Assembly: GCA_963842975.1 (NCBI GenBank)
Contig: CAWJIH010000013.1
Coordinates: forward strand, 62,001-126,000
Length of the DNA: 64,000 nucleotides
Direction: 5' to 3'
From: JACJWR01 sp963842975
GTDB lineage: Bacteria; Actinomycetota; Actinomycetes; S36-B12; UBA10799
Of the stretch, positions 25,865 to 34,681 are shown piece after piece. Positions within the stretch are counted from its first letter, which is position 1, and each line of letters begins with the position of its first letter. The notes under the pieces were generated by a model that worked only from the letters and a program-made list of their open reading frames with translations, had not been told where the DNA came from and ran no database searches. The position numbers and the translations under genes were made by a program.

Positions 25865-27170
25865 ATGGGCAATCAACCGAGTGTGGCGACGGCGTCAGCC
25901 GGGGAAACTTTGGCGCCGGCCTCGGTCTCGGCGCCGGCCTCGGTCTCGGGGCCCGCCGCGGCTGCGGTGTTGCGGCGTCCGTGGGCGCATGTCGGCACGG
26001 AGGTAGTGCCCGCGTTGGCCGCCGCGCTGCCGGCAGCGATTGACGCGACGCTCACTGCGATTCGGGTGGAAGTGCCGTCCTACGCCGAGTTCGGCTCTGG
26101 AGCCGTGGTGGTGGCTGTGCGCCGGGGGGTGGAAATCGGGTTGCAGCGGTGGTTGTCGCTGCTGGGCACGGAGGCGGACGCCTTAGACGAACACTCGCGG
26201 GAGGTCTATCAGCGGATCGGGGCAGGGGAGTGGCGTTCCGGGCGCAGTCTGGAGGCGCTGCTGGCGGCGTACCGAACAGGGGCGCGAGTGTCGTGGGAGC
26301 ACTGGTCGGCGGCTGCCGTCGCCGCCGGTGCGGGGAGTGCGGACATCGTCGCCTTGGCCGAGGCGATCTTCGTCTACATCGATGAACTTTCGGCGGCCAG
26401 CGCCGCTGGCTACGCCGAGGCGCAGATGGCGGATGCCGGACGTCGGGAAGCGTTGCGGTCGAAACTGCTTGCCGCGATTTTGGACGGGTCTGCTGATTCG
26501 GATTCGGCCCACCAGTTGGCCGCTGAAATCGGCTGGCAGATCCCGGCCCGAGCAGCTGTGGCTCTGGCCTGGGCGGGCAGAAGTAGTCACTGGCCGGGGG
26601 TCGCGGTGGCTGCGGAGCTACTCGTCGGCGAACAGGGCGAGCGAGGTCAAGGTTGCTGTGGTGCCTGACTTTGTTCGGCCAAGTTCACTGGCGCTCGGCG
26701 GAGTCAGGGTGGTGGTGGGACCCACATTGCCGGTGTCGCTAGCGCCGGAATCGTTGCGTGCTGCCGAGCGGTTGAACGGTCTGGTGGAGGGCCCAAACGC
26801 TCCTTCGGCTGGGGCTCGGCGGGGAACTCGCGGAGTGGCGGACGATGGCGTTCGGGTGGCCGAGGACTATCTGCTCGAGTTGGCGGCTTCGGCGGATCCG
26901 CTGTTGGTTGCGGCGCTGCGCGATCGGGTGCTGGGGCCGGTGCTGGCGGTGGCAGACGGAAAACGCGAGGTACTCCTGGAGACGTTGCGCGCATGGTTGG
27001 TCACGGGTGGCGATCGGGCTGCGTCAGCACGCTGGCTGCACGTGCATCCGCAGACGGTCAGCTACCGAGTGAATCGCCTCCGGGAGTTGCTGGGCGAGCG
27101 TCTTGATGACCACCGTGCTCGGCAGGAAATGATCCTGGTGCTGGCCGCCGGAGTCCCAGACCCCAGCTGA
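25865..27170 (+). pseudogene. PucR/CdaR-type transcriptional regulator, frameshifted
   Basis: The first frame gives about 258 good residues: an Ala-rich start, then a helical sensor-like region (YAEFGSGAVVVAVRRGVEIG, ALLAAYRTGARVSWEHW) as in RsbT-antagonist/PucR proteins. It then breaks up as ERGQGCCGA and stops at 26668. The next frame continues the family: VVPDFVRPSSLALGGVRVVVGPTLPV, and at the end the PucR helix-turn-helix AWLVTGGDRAASARWLHVHPQTVSYRVNRLRELLG. Removing one G from the GGG at 26635-26637 joins both parts into one 434-residue protein (VGEQ to ASEVKVAV). PucR proteins usually activate catabolic genes; the target is unknown. Sequencing error and real decay are both possible. Confidence 0.8.
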
Positions 27171-27290
27171 GTAGCCCGGTGCGCGGCTGGCATGAGGTGC
27201 CGATGGTGGCGTTGATGCCGATGGCATAGGGGATCCTGGGGTGTGGGGTTGTGCCCCCGGGTGTGCGTGGTTCGGGTTGGGCCGCGGTGG

Positions 27291-28998
27291 TTAGGCGGCC
27301 TGGGGTTTTCGGTGCTGTTCGTGGTGGGGCTGGTGGTTGGGTTCGGGGTGGGGCTGGTTGTTTTGGTGTCGTGCTGTTTTGCGGTTTCTGGGTCCGTGGA
27401 CGGCGGTGGCGGTGGGGGTGCCGTTGGTGGTGGTGATGGTCCAGCGTCCGAGGTGAAGTTCGGTGTGATGGCGGGCGCATAGCAACGCCAAGTTTTCTGC
27501 CGAGGTCACGCCGCCGGCGGCCCAGTGAACGATGTGGTGGGCTTGGCACCAGCCTGCGGGGCGGTCGCAGCCGGGGATGATGCAGCCGCGGTCGCGGATG
27601 TCGAGGACGCGGCGCAGGTAGGCCGGTACGACGCGTTGGCTGCGTCCGACGTCGAGTGGGCGGGAGTGCGCGCCGAGTACGACGCGGGTGATCTCGCCGT
27701 CGCAGGTGGCCCAGCGGGCCAGTGTGCGTGGGAGGTGGCCGTGGCCTGGTCCGTTGCCGACTGCCCAGGTGGCGGTGGTGTCGGTGAACAGCCCAGCGAT
27801 AGCCGCCGCGGCTGTTGCGCCCAGAGTCGCGCCGAGAGCCGCGCCGGCGGTGGCTGGACCTGGGTGGTCGTGCCGGTGGCTGTGCAGGTGCAGGTGCAGG
27901 TGTGGGCAGACACATTGCCGGTGGCGCCGGTGGCGCCGGTGGCGCTGGTGGTGCAGGTGGGGCAGGTGTGGGTGTTGTTGATGCCGATGGTGATGGCGAC
28001 TTGGGCGCGGTTTCGTGTTGTTGTGGGTAGGTGGGTGGCTGCGGCGCGGGCGAGGTCGAGGAGGGCGTCGGCGCGGCGGGCTGATACTGGCACGGAGCTT
28101 TCGGCTCGGGCTGCGTCGGCGGTGTCGGTGTCGTCGGTGTGGGTGCGGCGGGTGTGTTCCATGAAGGCGTTGAGTATCCCGGCGAGTTCGGCGCCGAGGA
28201 CGCCGGGTAGCCAGCCGCGTAGGTCCCAGCCGTCGCCGACTTCGGACAGTTGTACTGTGCGGCGGTCGTAGGCGGCGTCGGCGTTGTCGTCGGAGGTGTC
28301 GGGGTCGACGGTTTCGGCCCAGGCGGTCATGATTTGGGCCACAGTGCGGGCGTCGGTGTGGGCTGCGGCTTCGAGGACGAGGGGTTCGAAGTCGGCGAAC
28401 GCGGCGCGGCGGGTGTCGGTGGCGTCGGCTACTACCCGCATCGCGGTGACGTGAGCTGCGGTGATTCCTGCGGCGGCGAACGCGGCCGCGGTTAGCGGGT
28501 GTGCGGCGAGCCAGGTGGCGTTGCGGCGTAGCCGTCCGGCGCGGGTACGGTCTAGATGGTGGGAGTCGCTGAGCCAGGCGTTGACCGTCACTGGGCCGGC
28601 TGGTAGCGCGGCGCAGGACTCGACGAGGCCGACTGCGGTGTGGTGGGCGGCGTCTAGCCGGGTGGCCACGGTGTGCAGGCGCAGTGCGAGTTCGGGCAGG
28701 TCGGCCACGGCCACCGATGCGGCATCCGTGGCCAGCAGTTCGTGTAGCGCGCAGGCCTGGGCGTCGAGTGCGGCGAGCAGATCGAACACTGGACCGACCG
28801 CGGGGGTGTCGACGTCGCCGCGGGTCGCACCCCATTCGGGGATCGCCTCAGCACAGCTCGCGTCAGCACCCGAGCCTGGGTGCGCCTGCGAGCCGGCACT
28901 TGGGTGTGCGTCGGAACCACAGCCCGGCTCGGCACGCTCGCGTCAGCAGCTGCCTCGGCGTGTGTTGAAGCCCCGGATTCACCGTGTTGGCTTGCCAT
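27291..28998 (-). pseudogene. DUF222/HNH endonuclease (13E12-type), apparently double-frameshifted
   Basis: The C-terminal frame holds a clear HNH nuclease: CIIPGCDRPAGWCQAHHIVHW, then LALLCARHHTELH. The middle frame holds DUF222 (ALDAQACALHELLATDAASVAV onward). These two are out of register near the GGG at 27862-27864; restoring one base links TTT to PGPATAGAALGATLGA. Upstream, a good start (ATG 28998 with AAGGGGG) begins in a third frame and seems to lose one base near 28934 before the DUF222 frame. If only the middle frame is used, GTG 28789 is the start. DUF222/HNH genes are abundant in actinobacteria, often in many copies and often broken, as in the M. tuberculosis 13E12 repeats. Their role is uncertain; mobility is suspected. 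Confidence 0.75.
27883..27952. repeat. Short tandem repeats inside the DUF222/HNH gene
   Basis: Three copies of TGCAGG (27883-27900) are followed, after a short gap, by three exact copies of the 9-mer GCCGGTGGC (27917-27943) and a fourth imperfect copy. They encode alternating Cys-Thr and Ala-Thr-Gly stretches in the linker before the HNH domain and lie within 40 bp of the frameshift at 27862. Such tracts are prone to slippage. Confidence 0.8.
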
Positions 28999-29134
28999 CG
29001 TGTGCACCCCCTTCCCCGGCATGCAGTAGTCACGTGGGAGCAGCGCAAAGAGGGACACCAGCCGCGGCCCCAACGGCCGCGAAACCCCCCAACACAACCC
29101 CACCCGAATAATCCCACCCGAACATTCCCGCCCG

Positions 29135-29186
29135 AACCATCCAATGGGCAAACAATCCAATGAATGAACCATCCAATTGGCGAACA
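29135..29186. repeat. Direct-repeat pair AACCATCCAAT(G/T)GGC(A/G)AACA
   Basis: Two 20-bp copies at 29135-29154 and 29167-29186 differ at two positions and are 32 bp apart start to start. A shortened third copy, AACAATCCAAT, overlaps at 29151. The second copy contains the palindrome CCAATTGG. They lie upstream of the DUF222/HNH start on the minus strand and could be an operator or a remnant of insertion. Confidence 0.65.
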
Positions 29187-29454
29187 GGTGTTCGATTTGT
29201 TGCCTCAAAACTACCTCACTGGTCACCGGCATGCAAGCACCATTTCCCCGAAATGTGGACAACTTCCACGGCGCCCCAAACCATGAATCTGGCGACCGGC
29301 AATCACTGGGCCGGACCCACCTGAATCACGGCGCCGTTGTATGACCTCGGCGAGACGGCAAGGCCACACCCCGTAGAGCCGGGGCAGCGGCTCGCTAGGC
29401 CCCACCCCCTGAGCTCAGGGCGGCAAGTCGGACCAGTGACGTGGGGTGGTTGCG

Positions 29455-29610
29455 ATGGTTGATCGGTCGGTGTTGTCGGCGGCGTTGAAGGGTAACTGGC
29501 CGATGCTGAGGCAGATCAACGGCGACGAGTACTTGCCCCGGGTCCGATTCGCCGCCGCGTCACCGCTTGAGCGGAACCTGTGTCGGACCACCGTGATAGA
29601 AGTTCATTAG
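29455..29610 (+). CDS. Possible small protein (51 residues) just upstream of sbcD
   Basis: ATG 29455 to TAG 29608-29610 encodes MVDRSVLSAALKGNW and then a polar stretch that includes RVRFAAASPLERNL. The third codon positions are almost all G or C over the first 40 codons, as expected for a coding sequence here. A GGGGTGG stretch lies about five bases upstream. The stop is ten bases before the sbcD start, so it could be translated in the same message. No family is recognised; it may also be the remnant of a longer lost gene. Confidence 0.3.
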   Translation: MVDRSVLSAALKGNWPMLRQINGDEYLPRVRFAAASPLERNLCRTTVIEVH

Positions 29611-29620
29611 GGAGGCACGG

Positions 29621-30844
29621 ATGCGCATATTGCACACTTCGGATTGGCACTTGGGTCGTTCGCTTAAGGGGGTCGATCTCACTGCTGCTCATCGCACGGC
29701 CATTGAGCGGCTCATCGAGATCGTTGCTGAGCACGACGTTGACGCCGTTGTGGTCGCCGGCGACGTCTACGACCGTGCGATTCCGCACACTGACGCGGTG
29801 CGACTGCTCGGCGAGGCGCTCACGGGGATATGTGCCCAAGTGCCAGTGGTGATGACCCCGGGCAACCACGACTCTCCAGTTCGGCTGGGTTTTGCTGCTG
29901 GGCTGTTCACCGATCAGCTACACATCCGGGCCTCGTTGGCGGAGGCGTCAACTCCGGTGCTGCTCTCCGATGAGCACGGTGAGATCGCCATCTACGGCTG
30001 GCCCTTTCTTGATCCGGAAGAGGTGCGGCAGTTCGCCCTCACCACCGACGAAAAGGAGATCGCGCGCACCCAGGCGGCTGCAGCCGATTACATGATGGGC
30101 CGGGTTCGAGCCGATCTGGCCGAACGCGGGCTTACTCGGGCAGTAGTTGTGGCCCATGCGTTCGTTCTCGACGGGACAGCCGACACTGCAGTGGATGGCG
30201 CGCCGGTTGCCGAGTACGGATCGGATTCGGAGCGCGACATCACCGCCGGCGGGTTGGACTTCGTTCGGAGTGACACCTTCGACGGCGTCTCGTATGTGGC
30301 GCTGGGCCACCTGCACGGGCCGCAGACACGGCGGCAGACACCCTCCGGGACCGTACTGGAGTATTCGGGATCGCCGCTGCGGTTCTCGTTCTCCGAGCGC
30401 AACCACCGCAAGAGCGTGACCATCGTCGACCTGGCCGCCGACGGTCAGGTAGCGACCGAACGGGTAGAACTGCCACAACCGCGCGGCATGGCGCAATTGC
30501 GCGGGACTTTCGCAGAGCTGCTTCGTGCCGGCGAGGATCCTCCCGCAGGGGAATTCGCCCGGCATGTCGACGACTGGGTCGACGTGATCGTCACCGATGA
30601 GCGCCGTCCAGAAGAGATGCGTGCCCGGTTGCTCCGGGCCTTCCCGCACATGCTCTCCCACCAGCACCTCCCGGATGGCGTGGCCAGAACCGCGTCAGGC
30701 TTGGGAGCCGGTGTCCAGGCGAGTGCGGCACCGCTGGAGGTGATGACCTCCTTCGTGGCCGATGTGTCATCGGGAGCAGCGACGCCAGCGGAACTTGAGG
30801 TGCTGGCCAAAGCGGCGGATTCGGTGTTCGGCGGGAGGGGCTGA
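29621..30844 (+). CDS. sbcD: Exonuclease SbcCD subunit D (nuclease)
   Basis: The Mre11-type nuclease of the SbcCD complex, which opens DNA hairpins and trims ends. The 407 residues carry the calcineurin-like phosphoesterase motifs in order: HTSDWHLG (5-12), GDVYDR (47-52), PGNHDSP (80-86), VVVAHAFV and ALGHLHGPQ. These supply the Asp, His and Asn ligands for two metal ions. The C-terminal capping domain follows. Start: ATG 29621 with GGGAGG upstream. The SbcC start is two bases after its stop. Confidence 0.96.
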   Translation: MRILHTSDWHLGRSLKGVDLTAAHRTAIERLIEIVAEHDVDAVVVAGDVYDRAIPHTDAVRLLGEALTGICAQVPVVMTPGNHDSPVRLGFAAGLFTDQLHIRASLAEASTPVLLSDEHGEIAIYGWPFLDPEEVRQFALTTDEKEIARTQAAAADYMMGRVRADLAERGLTRAVVVAHAFVLDGTADTAVDGAPVAEYGSDSERDITAGGLDFVRSDTFDGVSYVALGHLHGPQTRRQTPSGTVLEYSGSPLRFSFSERNHRKSVTIVDLAADGQVATERVELPQPRGMAQLRGTFAELLRAGEDPPAGEFARHVDDWVDVIVTDERRPEEMRARLLRAFPHMLSHQHLPDGVARTASGLGAGVQASAAPLEVMTSFVADVSSGAATPAELEVLAKAADSVFGGRG

Positions 30845-30845
30845 C

Positions 30846-33800
30846 GTGCGACTTCACACATTGCGGCTGCGAGGGGTCGGGCCGTTCAAGGATGAGTTCA
30901 GCATCGATTTCGACGAGGTCGGTGGGCATCGCTTGTTCTTGATCGACGGCGACACCGGCACCGGAAAATCCACGGTCATCGACGCAATCGTGTTCGCGCT
31001 GTATGGCCGCACCGCCGAGGATGACGCGGGCGATCGAATGGTGTCGGACTTCCTTCCGGCTGACTTCAAGAAGGCCGATCGACCCTTCGTGGAACTCGTG
31101 TTCAGCGTCGAGTCTGGGGTCTACCGGGTACGCCGAGAACCGAAGTACGACTACATCAACCGCAATGGCAAGGAAGCGGTGCAGCAACCCACCCTTCGGC
31201 TGGAGCGACTGGACAATGAGACCTCCACAACGGGGACTCTGATCTCCACGTCGTTGCAGGAAGGCAATTCAGAAATCGGGCGCATCGTCCAACTCAGCAG
31301 TGGCCAATTTCTAGCCACGGTGGTGCTGGCTCAAGGACAATTCGCTACCTTCCTGCGGGCCGGACCGGATGAACGCCGGGAGATTCTAGAGCGGGTATTC
31401 GGCACCGAGCAGTACCGAAAAGTCGAGCAGTTGCTCAAGGAACGCAAGTCGGTGGCAACAGGCGAACGTCGTGAAGCCTCGGATCGCTGCCAAGACGCGG
31501 CCGCCCGATTCCACGAGGTTGCAGAGATCGCGGTGCCGGCCGACGAGTGGTGGGAGCTGGCCGCTAGGGACCCGGAGCAGGTGGTGACCCAAGCAGAGGC
31601 GAGATTGGCCGAGGTAGTCGATGCAGCGGCGACGGCCGCACGTGCGAAGTCAGCAGCCGAACAGGTGCACCAGGCTGCAGTCGCAAAGCACGAAGCAGCC
31701 AAGAAGCGAGCTGGCCTGGTGGTAGAGAAACGTCAATTGCTCGTCGACCAGACAGAGTTGCACGCGGCCGGGCCGGCAATCGATGCACACCGCCTGGCGC
31801 TCGCTACCGATGCCAAAGCGAAGACCGTCCAGCCACACCGGAAGGCCAAGACCAAAGCGGTCGCAGACGCGGCGGACAAGGTAGCGGCAGCCGTTGCCTG
31901 TCGAACCGGCCTAGACCAGGCCGATGCAACGCTGGCTGCCTCCACAGCCGACGATCTGGACGATCACATTGGTCGCGCCGTCACACAACTGGCAGCAGAC
32001 ACCGGTGAACTCAACCCCATGTGGCAGCTGGAACAGAGTCTGCCGGCGGCGGCTATTCGCTCAGATCAGGCCAAGGCGCGATCAGAACAACTGGCTGCGG
32101 AATTGCAGTCCACGGCAAACGCGGCGGCGGAGTTGCCCGCCCAAATCCAGCAACTGCGGGAGCAAATGGCGCAGCGAAGCCAACTCGCGGCTGCGCTCGA
32201 GCCGCGACAGGCGGAAGTCACAATTGCCAAACAGGGCCGGGCGGCGGCTGGCAGCGCAGTCCGGCTTGGTCAGGACTACGCCGCGGCGAACGAGAGCCTC
32301 AACGAAGCCACCGCGGCGTTGAGGGCAGCGACAGAGACGGCTCACCGAATCGAAAGCGACTACCACGCCAACATCGCGGGCGTGCTGGCCACGCAGTTGC
32401 AGCCAGCTGAGCCGTGCCCCGTCTGTGGCGGGCTCGAGCACCCGAACCCGGCGCCCACACCATCTGCTGAGGTGACGAAGGCCGCCGTGGACGATGCCCG
32501 GCAGAAGGTGGACCAGCGGCGGCACGCCGCTGAGGCGGAAAGGACAACGACGGAGGAACTCGGCGCCAAGGTGGCGGCGGCGCAAGCGCTTGCACAGAGC
32601 CGCAGCGTCGAAGCGTGGGAGGCCGACGTCGCCGTGGCTACGGCAGCGGTCGAAAAGGCCCGCGGTGCCGCCAAGGAGGTAGCGGACCTCGACGCCCAGG
32701 TGAGGCAGTTGGAGGCCAAGCACACCACGTTGGACCAACTCCAACGCGACCTAACCGGGCAGGAAGCCACCGCTCGCGCCGATGCGGAACAGCAGCGGCG
32801 CCAGGTGGCGGACGACACCGAGGTGGTGGCCGCCGCACGTGGCGGCTTCGCATCGGTCGCCGATCGGATAGCGGGCCTGCGCGATCGGCGGGACAAACTG
32901 CAGGCGTGGCTCCGGGCACGAAACGAAGCAGCACAGGCACAGGTGTTAGCCGAGCAGGCTGCCGCGGTGTTGACTGCGGCGCTAGCCGAGGGTGGCTTCG
33001 CCGACGAATCGGCGGTCGATGCAGCGCTGCTCGGGGGTGCCGAGGAACAGGAGCTGAAGGCCAGGGTGGCCGCCCACGACAAGCGTGCAGCGCAGATCGA
33101 GGGTCGGCTGGATTCCGAAGATCTGGCGCAGGTCGACCCCGACGAGGCCGTTGACATCCAGGGGCCACAGGCAGCAGCAGAGGCTGCTGTCGCAGAACTG
33201 ACCACCGCGACGGCGGAGGCCACCATCGCGAGCCAGCGGGCCACGGTAACGCAATCGACCTGTGCCACCCTGCGCCAATCGGCCGGGAAGTTCGCCGAGG
33301 TCGACGCACGGGTCGCCCCGATCATCCGGATGGCTGACATCGTCAACGGCAGCGGCCCAAACACCCTCGGGGTGCCGCTGTCCCACTACGTGGTGCTGAA
33401 GCGATTCGAAGACGTGTTGCAGGCGGCCAACTCGCGCCTGCTCACAATTTCCGATGGTCGCTACCGGCTCGAACCGGACACGACGGCTCGGCAAGGCCAG
33501 AAAGTGCGTCGCGGGCTCGGTCTGCGGATCGTGGATGAGCGCACCGACCAGGCTCGGAGCGTGTCCACGCTGTCCGGGGGCGAGACGTTCTACACATCGC
33601 TGTCGTTGGCCCTTGGTTTGGCCGACGTTGTCTCGCAAGAAGCCGGTGGTGTGCAGATGCGCACGCTATTTGTGGATGAGGGCTTTGGCAGCCTTGACAC
33701 CGAGACGCTGGACGCGGTGATGTCGGTGCTGGGAACGTTGAGCCAAGGTGACCGGATGGTCGGCGTGATCAGTCATGTGACCGAGATGAAACACAGCATC

Positions 33801-33866
33801 CCGTTCCGCATCCACGTCCGCCGCCCGGACCGCGACGGCCCATCAGTGATCCTCACTCCGAGCTAG
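30846..33866 (+). CDS. sbcC: Exonuclease SbcCD subunit C (SMC-like ATPase)
   Basis: Rad50-type ATPase that clamps DNA and drives the SbcD nuclease. In 1006 residues one sees Walker A GDTGTGKST (35-43), long Ala/Glu/Gln-rich coiled coils, a zinc hook CPVC (Cys524, Cys527) at the apex, the ABC signature LSGGE (909-913) and Walker B TLFVDEGFG (Asp944, Glu945). The spacing is that of full-length SbcC. Start: GTG at 30846, two bases after the sbcD stop, giving MRLHTLRLRGVGPF, the expected family start; upstream sequence in this frame lies inside sbcD. Its stop TAG shares the palindrome CTAG with the stop of the convergent exonuclease III gene. Confidence 0.96.
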   Translation: MRLHTLRLRGVGPFKDEFSIDFDEVGGHRLFLIDGDTGTGKSTVIDAIVFALYGRTAEDDAGDRMVSDFLPADFKKADRPFVELVFSVESGVYRVRREPKYDYINRNGKEAVQQPTLRLERLDNETSTTGTLISTSLQEGNSEIGRIVQLSSGQFLATVVLAQGQFATFLRAGPDERREILERVFGTEQYRKVEQLLKERKSVATGERREASDRCQDAAARFHEVAEIAVPADEWWELAARDPEQVVTQAEARLAEVVDAAATAARAKSAAEQVHQAAVAKHEAAKKRAGLVVEKRQLLVDQTELHAAGPAIDAHRLALATDAKAKTVQPHRKAKTKAVADAADKVAAAVACRTGLDQADATLAASTADDLDDHIGRAVTQLAADTGELNPMWQLEQSLPAAAIRSDQAKARSEQLAAELQSTANAAAELPAQIQQLREQMAQRSQLAAALEPRQAEVTIAKQGRAAAGSAVRLGQDYAAANESLNEATAALRAATETAHRIESDYHANIAGVLATQLQPAEPCPVCGGLEHPNPAPTPSAEVTKAAVDDARQKVDQRRHAAEAERTTTEELGAKVAAAQALAQSRSVEAWEADVAVATAAVEKARGAAKEVADLDAQVRQLEAKHTTLDQLQRDLTGQEATARADAEQQRRQVADDTEVVAAARGGFASVADRIAGLRDRRDKLQAWLRARNEAAQAQVLAEQAAAVLTAALAEGGFADESAVDAALLGGAEEQELKARVAAHDKRAAQIEGRLDSEDLAQVDPDEAVDIQGPQAAAEAAVAELTTATAEATIASQRATVTQSTCATLRQSAGKFAEVDARVAPIIRMADIVNGSGPNTLGVPLSHYVVLKRFEDVLQAANSRLLTISDGRYRLEPDTTARQGQKVRRGLGLRIVDERTDQARSVSTLSGGETFYTSLSLALGLADVVSQEAGGVQMRTLFVDEGFGSLDTETLDAVMSVLGTLSQGDRMVGVISHVTEMKHSIPFRIHVRRPDRDGPSVILTPS

Positions 33867-34657
33867 TCAAACGCGACTGTCACCGGCGCGTGATCGCTCC
33901 AGCGTTCGGCGTAACTCGGGGCTCGGCCAACCTCGACAAACGCCAGCCGGGCGGCCAAGTCCGGCGTGGCGTAGGCGCAGTCGATGCGCCAACCCGTGTC
34001 TCGGTCGAATGCCTGCCCACGCCATGACCACCAGGTGTAGGGGCCGTCGGTGTCGCCGGCGTGGGCGCGTCCCAGATCCACCCAGCCGGAGTCCAGCCAG
34101 CGGGTGAGGTATTCGCGTTCCTCGGGCAGGAACCCGGCCTTGTTGCGGTTTCCTTTGGCGTTCTTGATGTCCTGCTCGGTGTGGGCGATGTTGAAATCAC
34201 CGCACACCACGGTCGGCACATCGTCCGAAGCCAACGCGGCTAGCCGTTCGGACATAGCATCGAGAAAGCGGTACTTCTCGTCCTGCTTTTCGGTGCCCGC
34301 CTCGCCGGAGTGGATGTAGACGCTCACCAATCGCACCTTGCCGAGCGCGTCGTCGTCGATGCTCGACTCCAGCCAGCGGCCGGACGAAGCGAACTCATCC
34401 GTCCCCACTCCCACGCGCATGTCGCCCAGGGGGCGGTCGCTCATGATGGCGACCCCGGATCTACCGGGTTTATCCGAGGGCGCATGGGTGACGTGCGCCG
34501 GGGCGAGTTCAACTACGGAGGAGCGCAGTTGCTCGTCGGAGGCGCGGACTTCCTGCATGAGCACGGCGTCGTGACGATTCGTCGTGAGCCAGTCCATGCC
34601 CCCGCGCCGCTGTGCGGCGCGTACGCCATTGACGTTGACCGTACAGATTTTCAGCAC
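33863..34657 (-). CDS. xth: Exodeoxyribonuclease III
   Basis: AP endonuclease and 3'-5' exonuclease of base-excision repair, 264 residues. Motifs are CTVNVNGVRAA (metal/active-site Asn), LMQEVRASD (catalytic Glu), VVCGDFNIAHTEQDI, WWSWRG and the terminal WSDHAPV with the catalytic Asp-His. Start: GTG 34657, seven bases after a TAGCCT -10 box, giving MLKICTVNVNG, the normal family start; an in-frame GTG two codons upstream (34663) is too close to the -10. Its stop overlaps the sbcC stop, so two repair units face each other. Confidence 0.94.
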   Translation of the reverse strand: MLKICTVNVNGVRAAQRRGGMDWLTTNRHDAVLMQEVRASDEQLRSSVVELAPAHVTHAPSDKPGRSGVAIMSDRPLGDMRVGVGTDEFASSGRWLESSIDDDALGKVRLVSVYIHSGEAGTEKQDEKYRFLDAMSERLAALASDDVPTVVCGDFNIAHTEQDIKNAKGNRNKAGFLPEEREYLTRWLDSGWVDLGRAHAGDTDGPYTWWSWRGQAFDRDTGWRIDCAYATPDLAARLAFVEVGRAPSYAERWSDHAPVTVAFD

Positions 34658-34670
34658 GGTCACCAGGCTA
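34658..34670 (-). promoter_or_regulatory. -10 box TAGCCT, leaderless start of xth
   Basis: On the minus strand TAGCCT (34665-34670) is followed by seven bases and GTG 34657. This selects 34657 over the earlier GTG. Confidence 0.5.
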
Positions 34671-34681
34671 ACGGGAGCAGA

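Larger units (their letters stand above)
28999..29620. other. Gene-poor intergenic region
   Basis: About 620 bases between the DUF222/HNH gene and sbcD. It contains a hairpin CGCGGCC (29063-29069)/GGCCGCG (29075-29081), a direct-repeat pair (29135-29186), a hairpin GAGCCG (29376-29381)/CGGCTC (29388-29393), a 14-bp palindrome CCCTGAGCTCAGGG (29407-29420) and a 51-codon open frame (29455-29610). The stretch 29130-29290 is visibly less GC-rich than its surroundings and probably holds the minus-strand promoter. No tRNA fold with a T-arm consensus was found. Confidence 0.6.

Noticed and set aside
27862..27864. Programmed ribosomal frameshift in the DUF222/HNH gene
   Set aside because: No classic slippery heptamer with a downstream pseudoknot was recognised, and other nearby genes show similar single-base shifts, so error or decay is simpler.
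29341..29420. A tRNA or small structured RNA
   Set aside because: Several stem-loops occur but no T-arm consensus or cloverleaf could be built.
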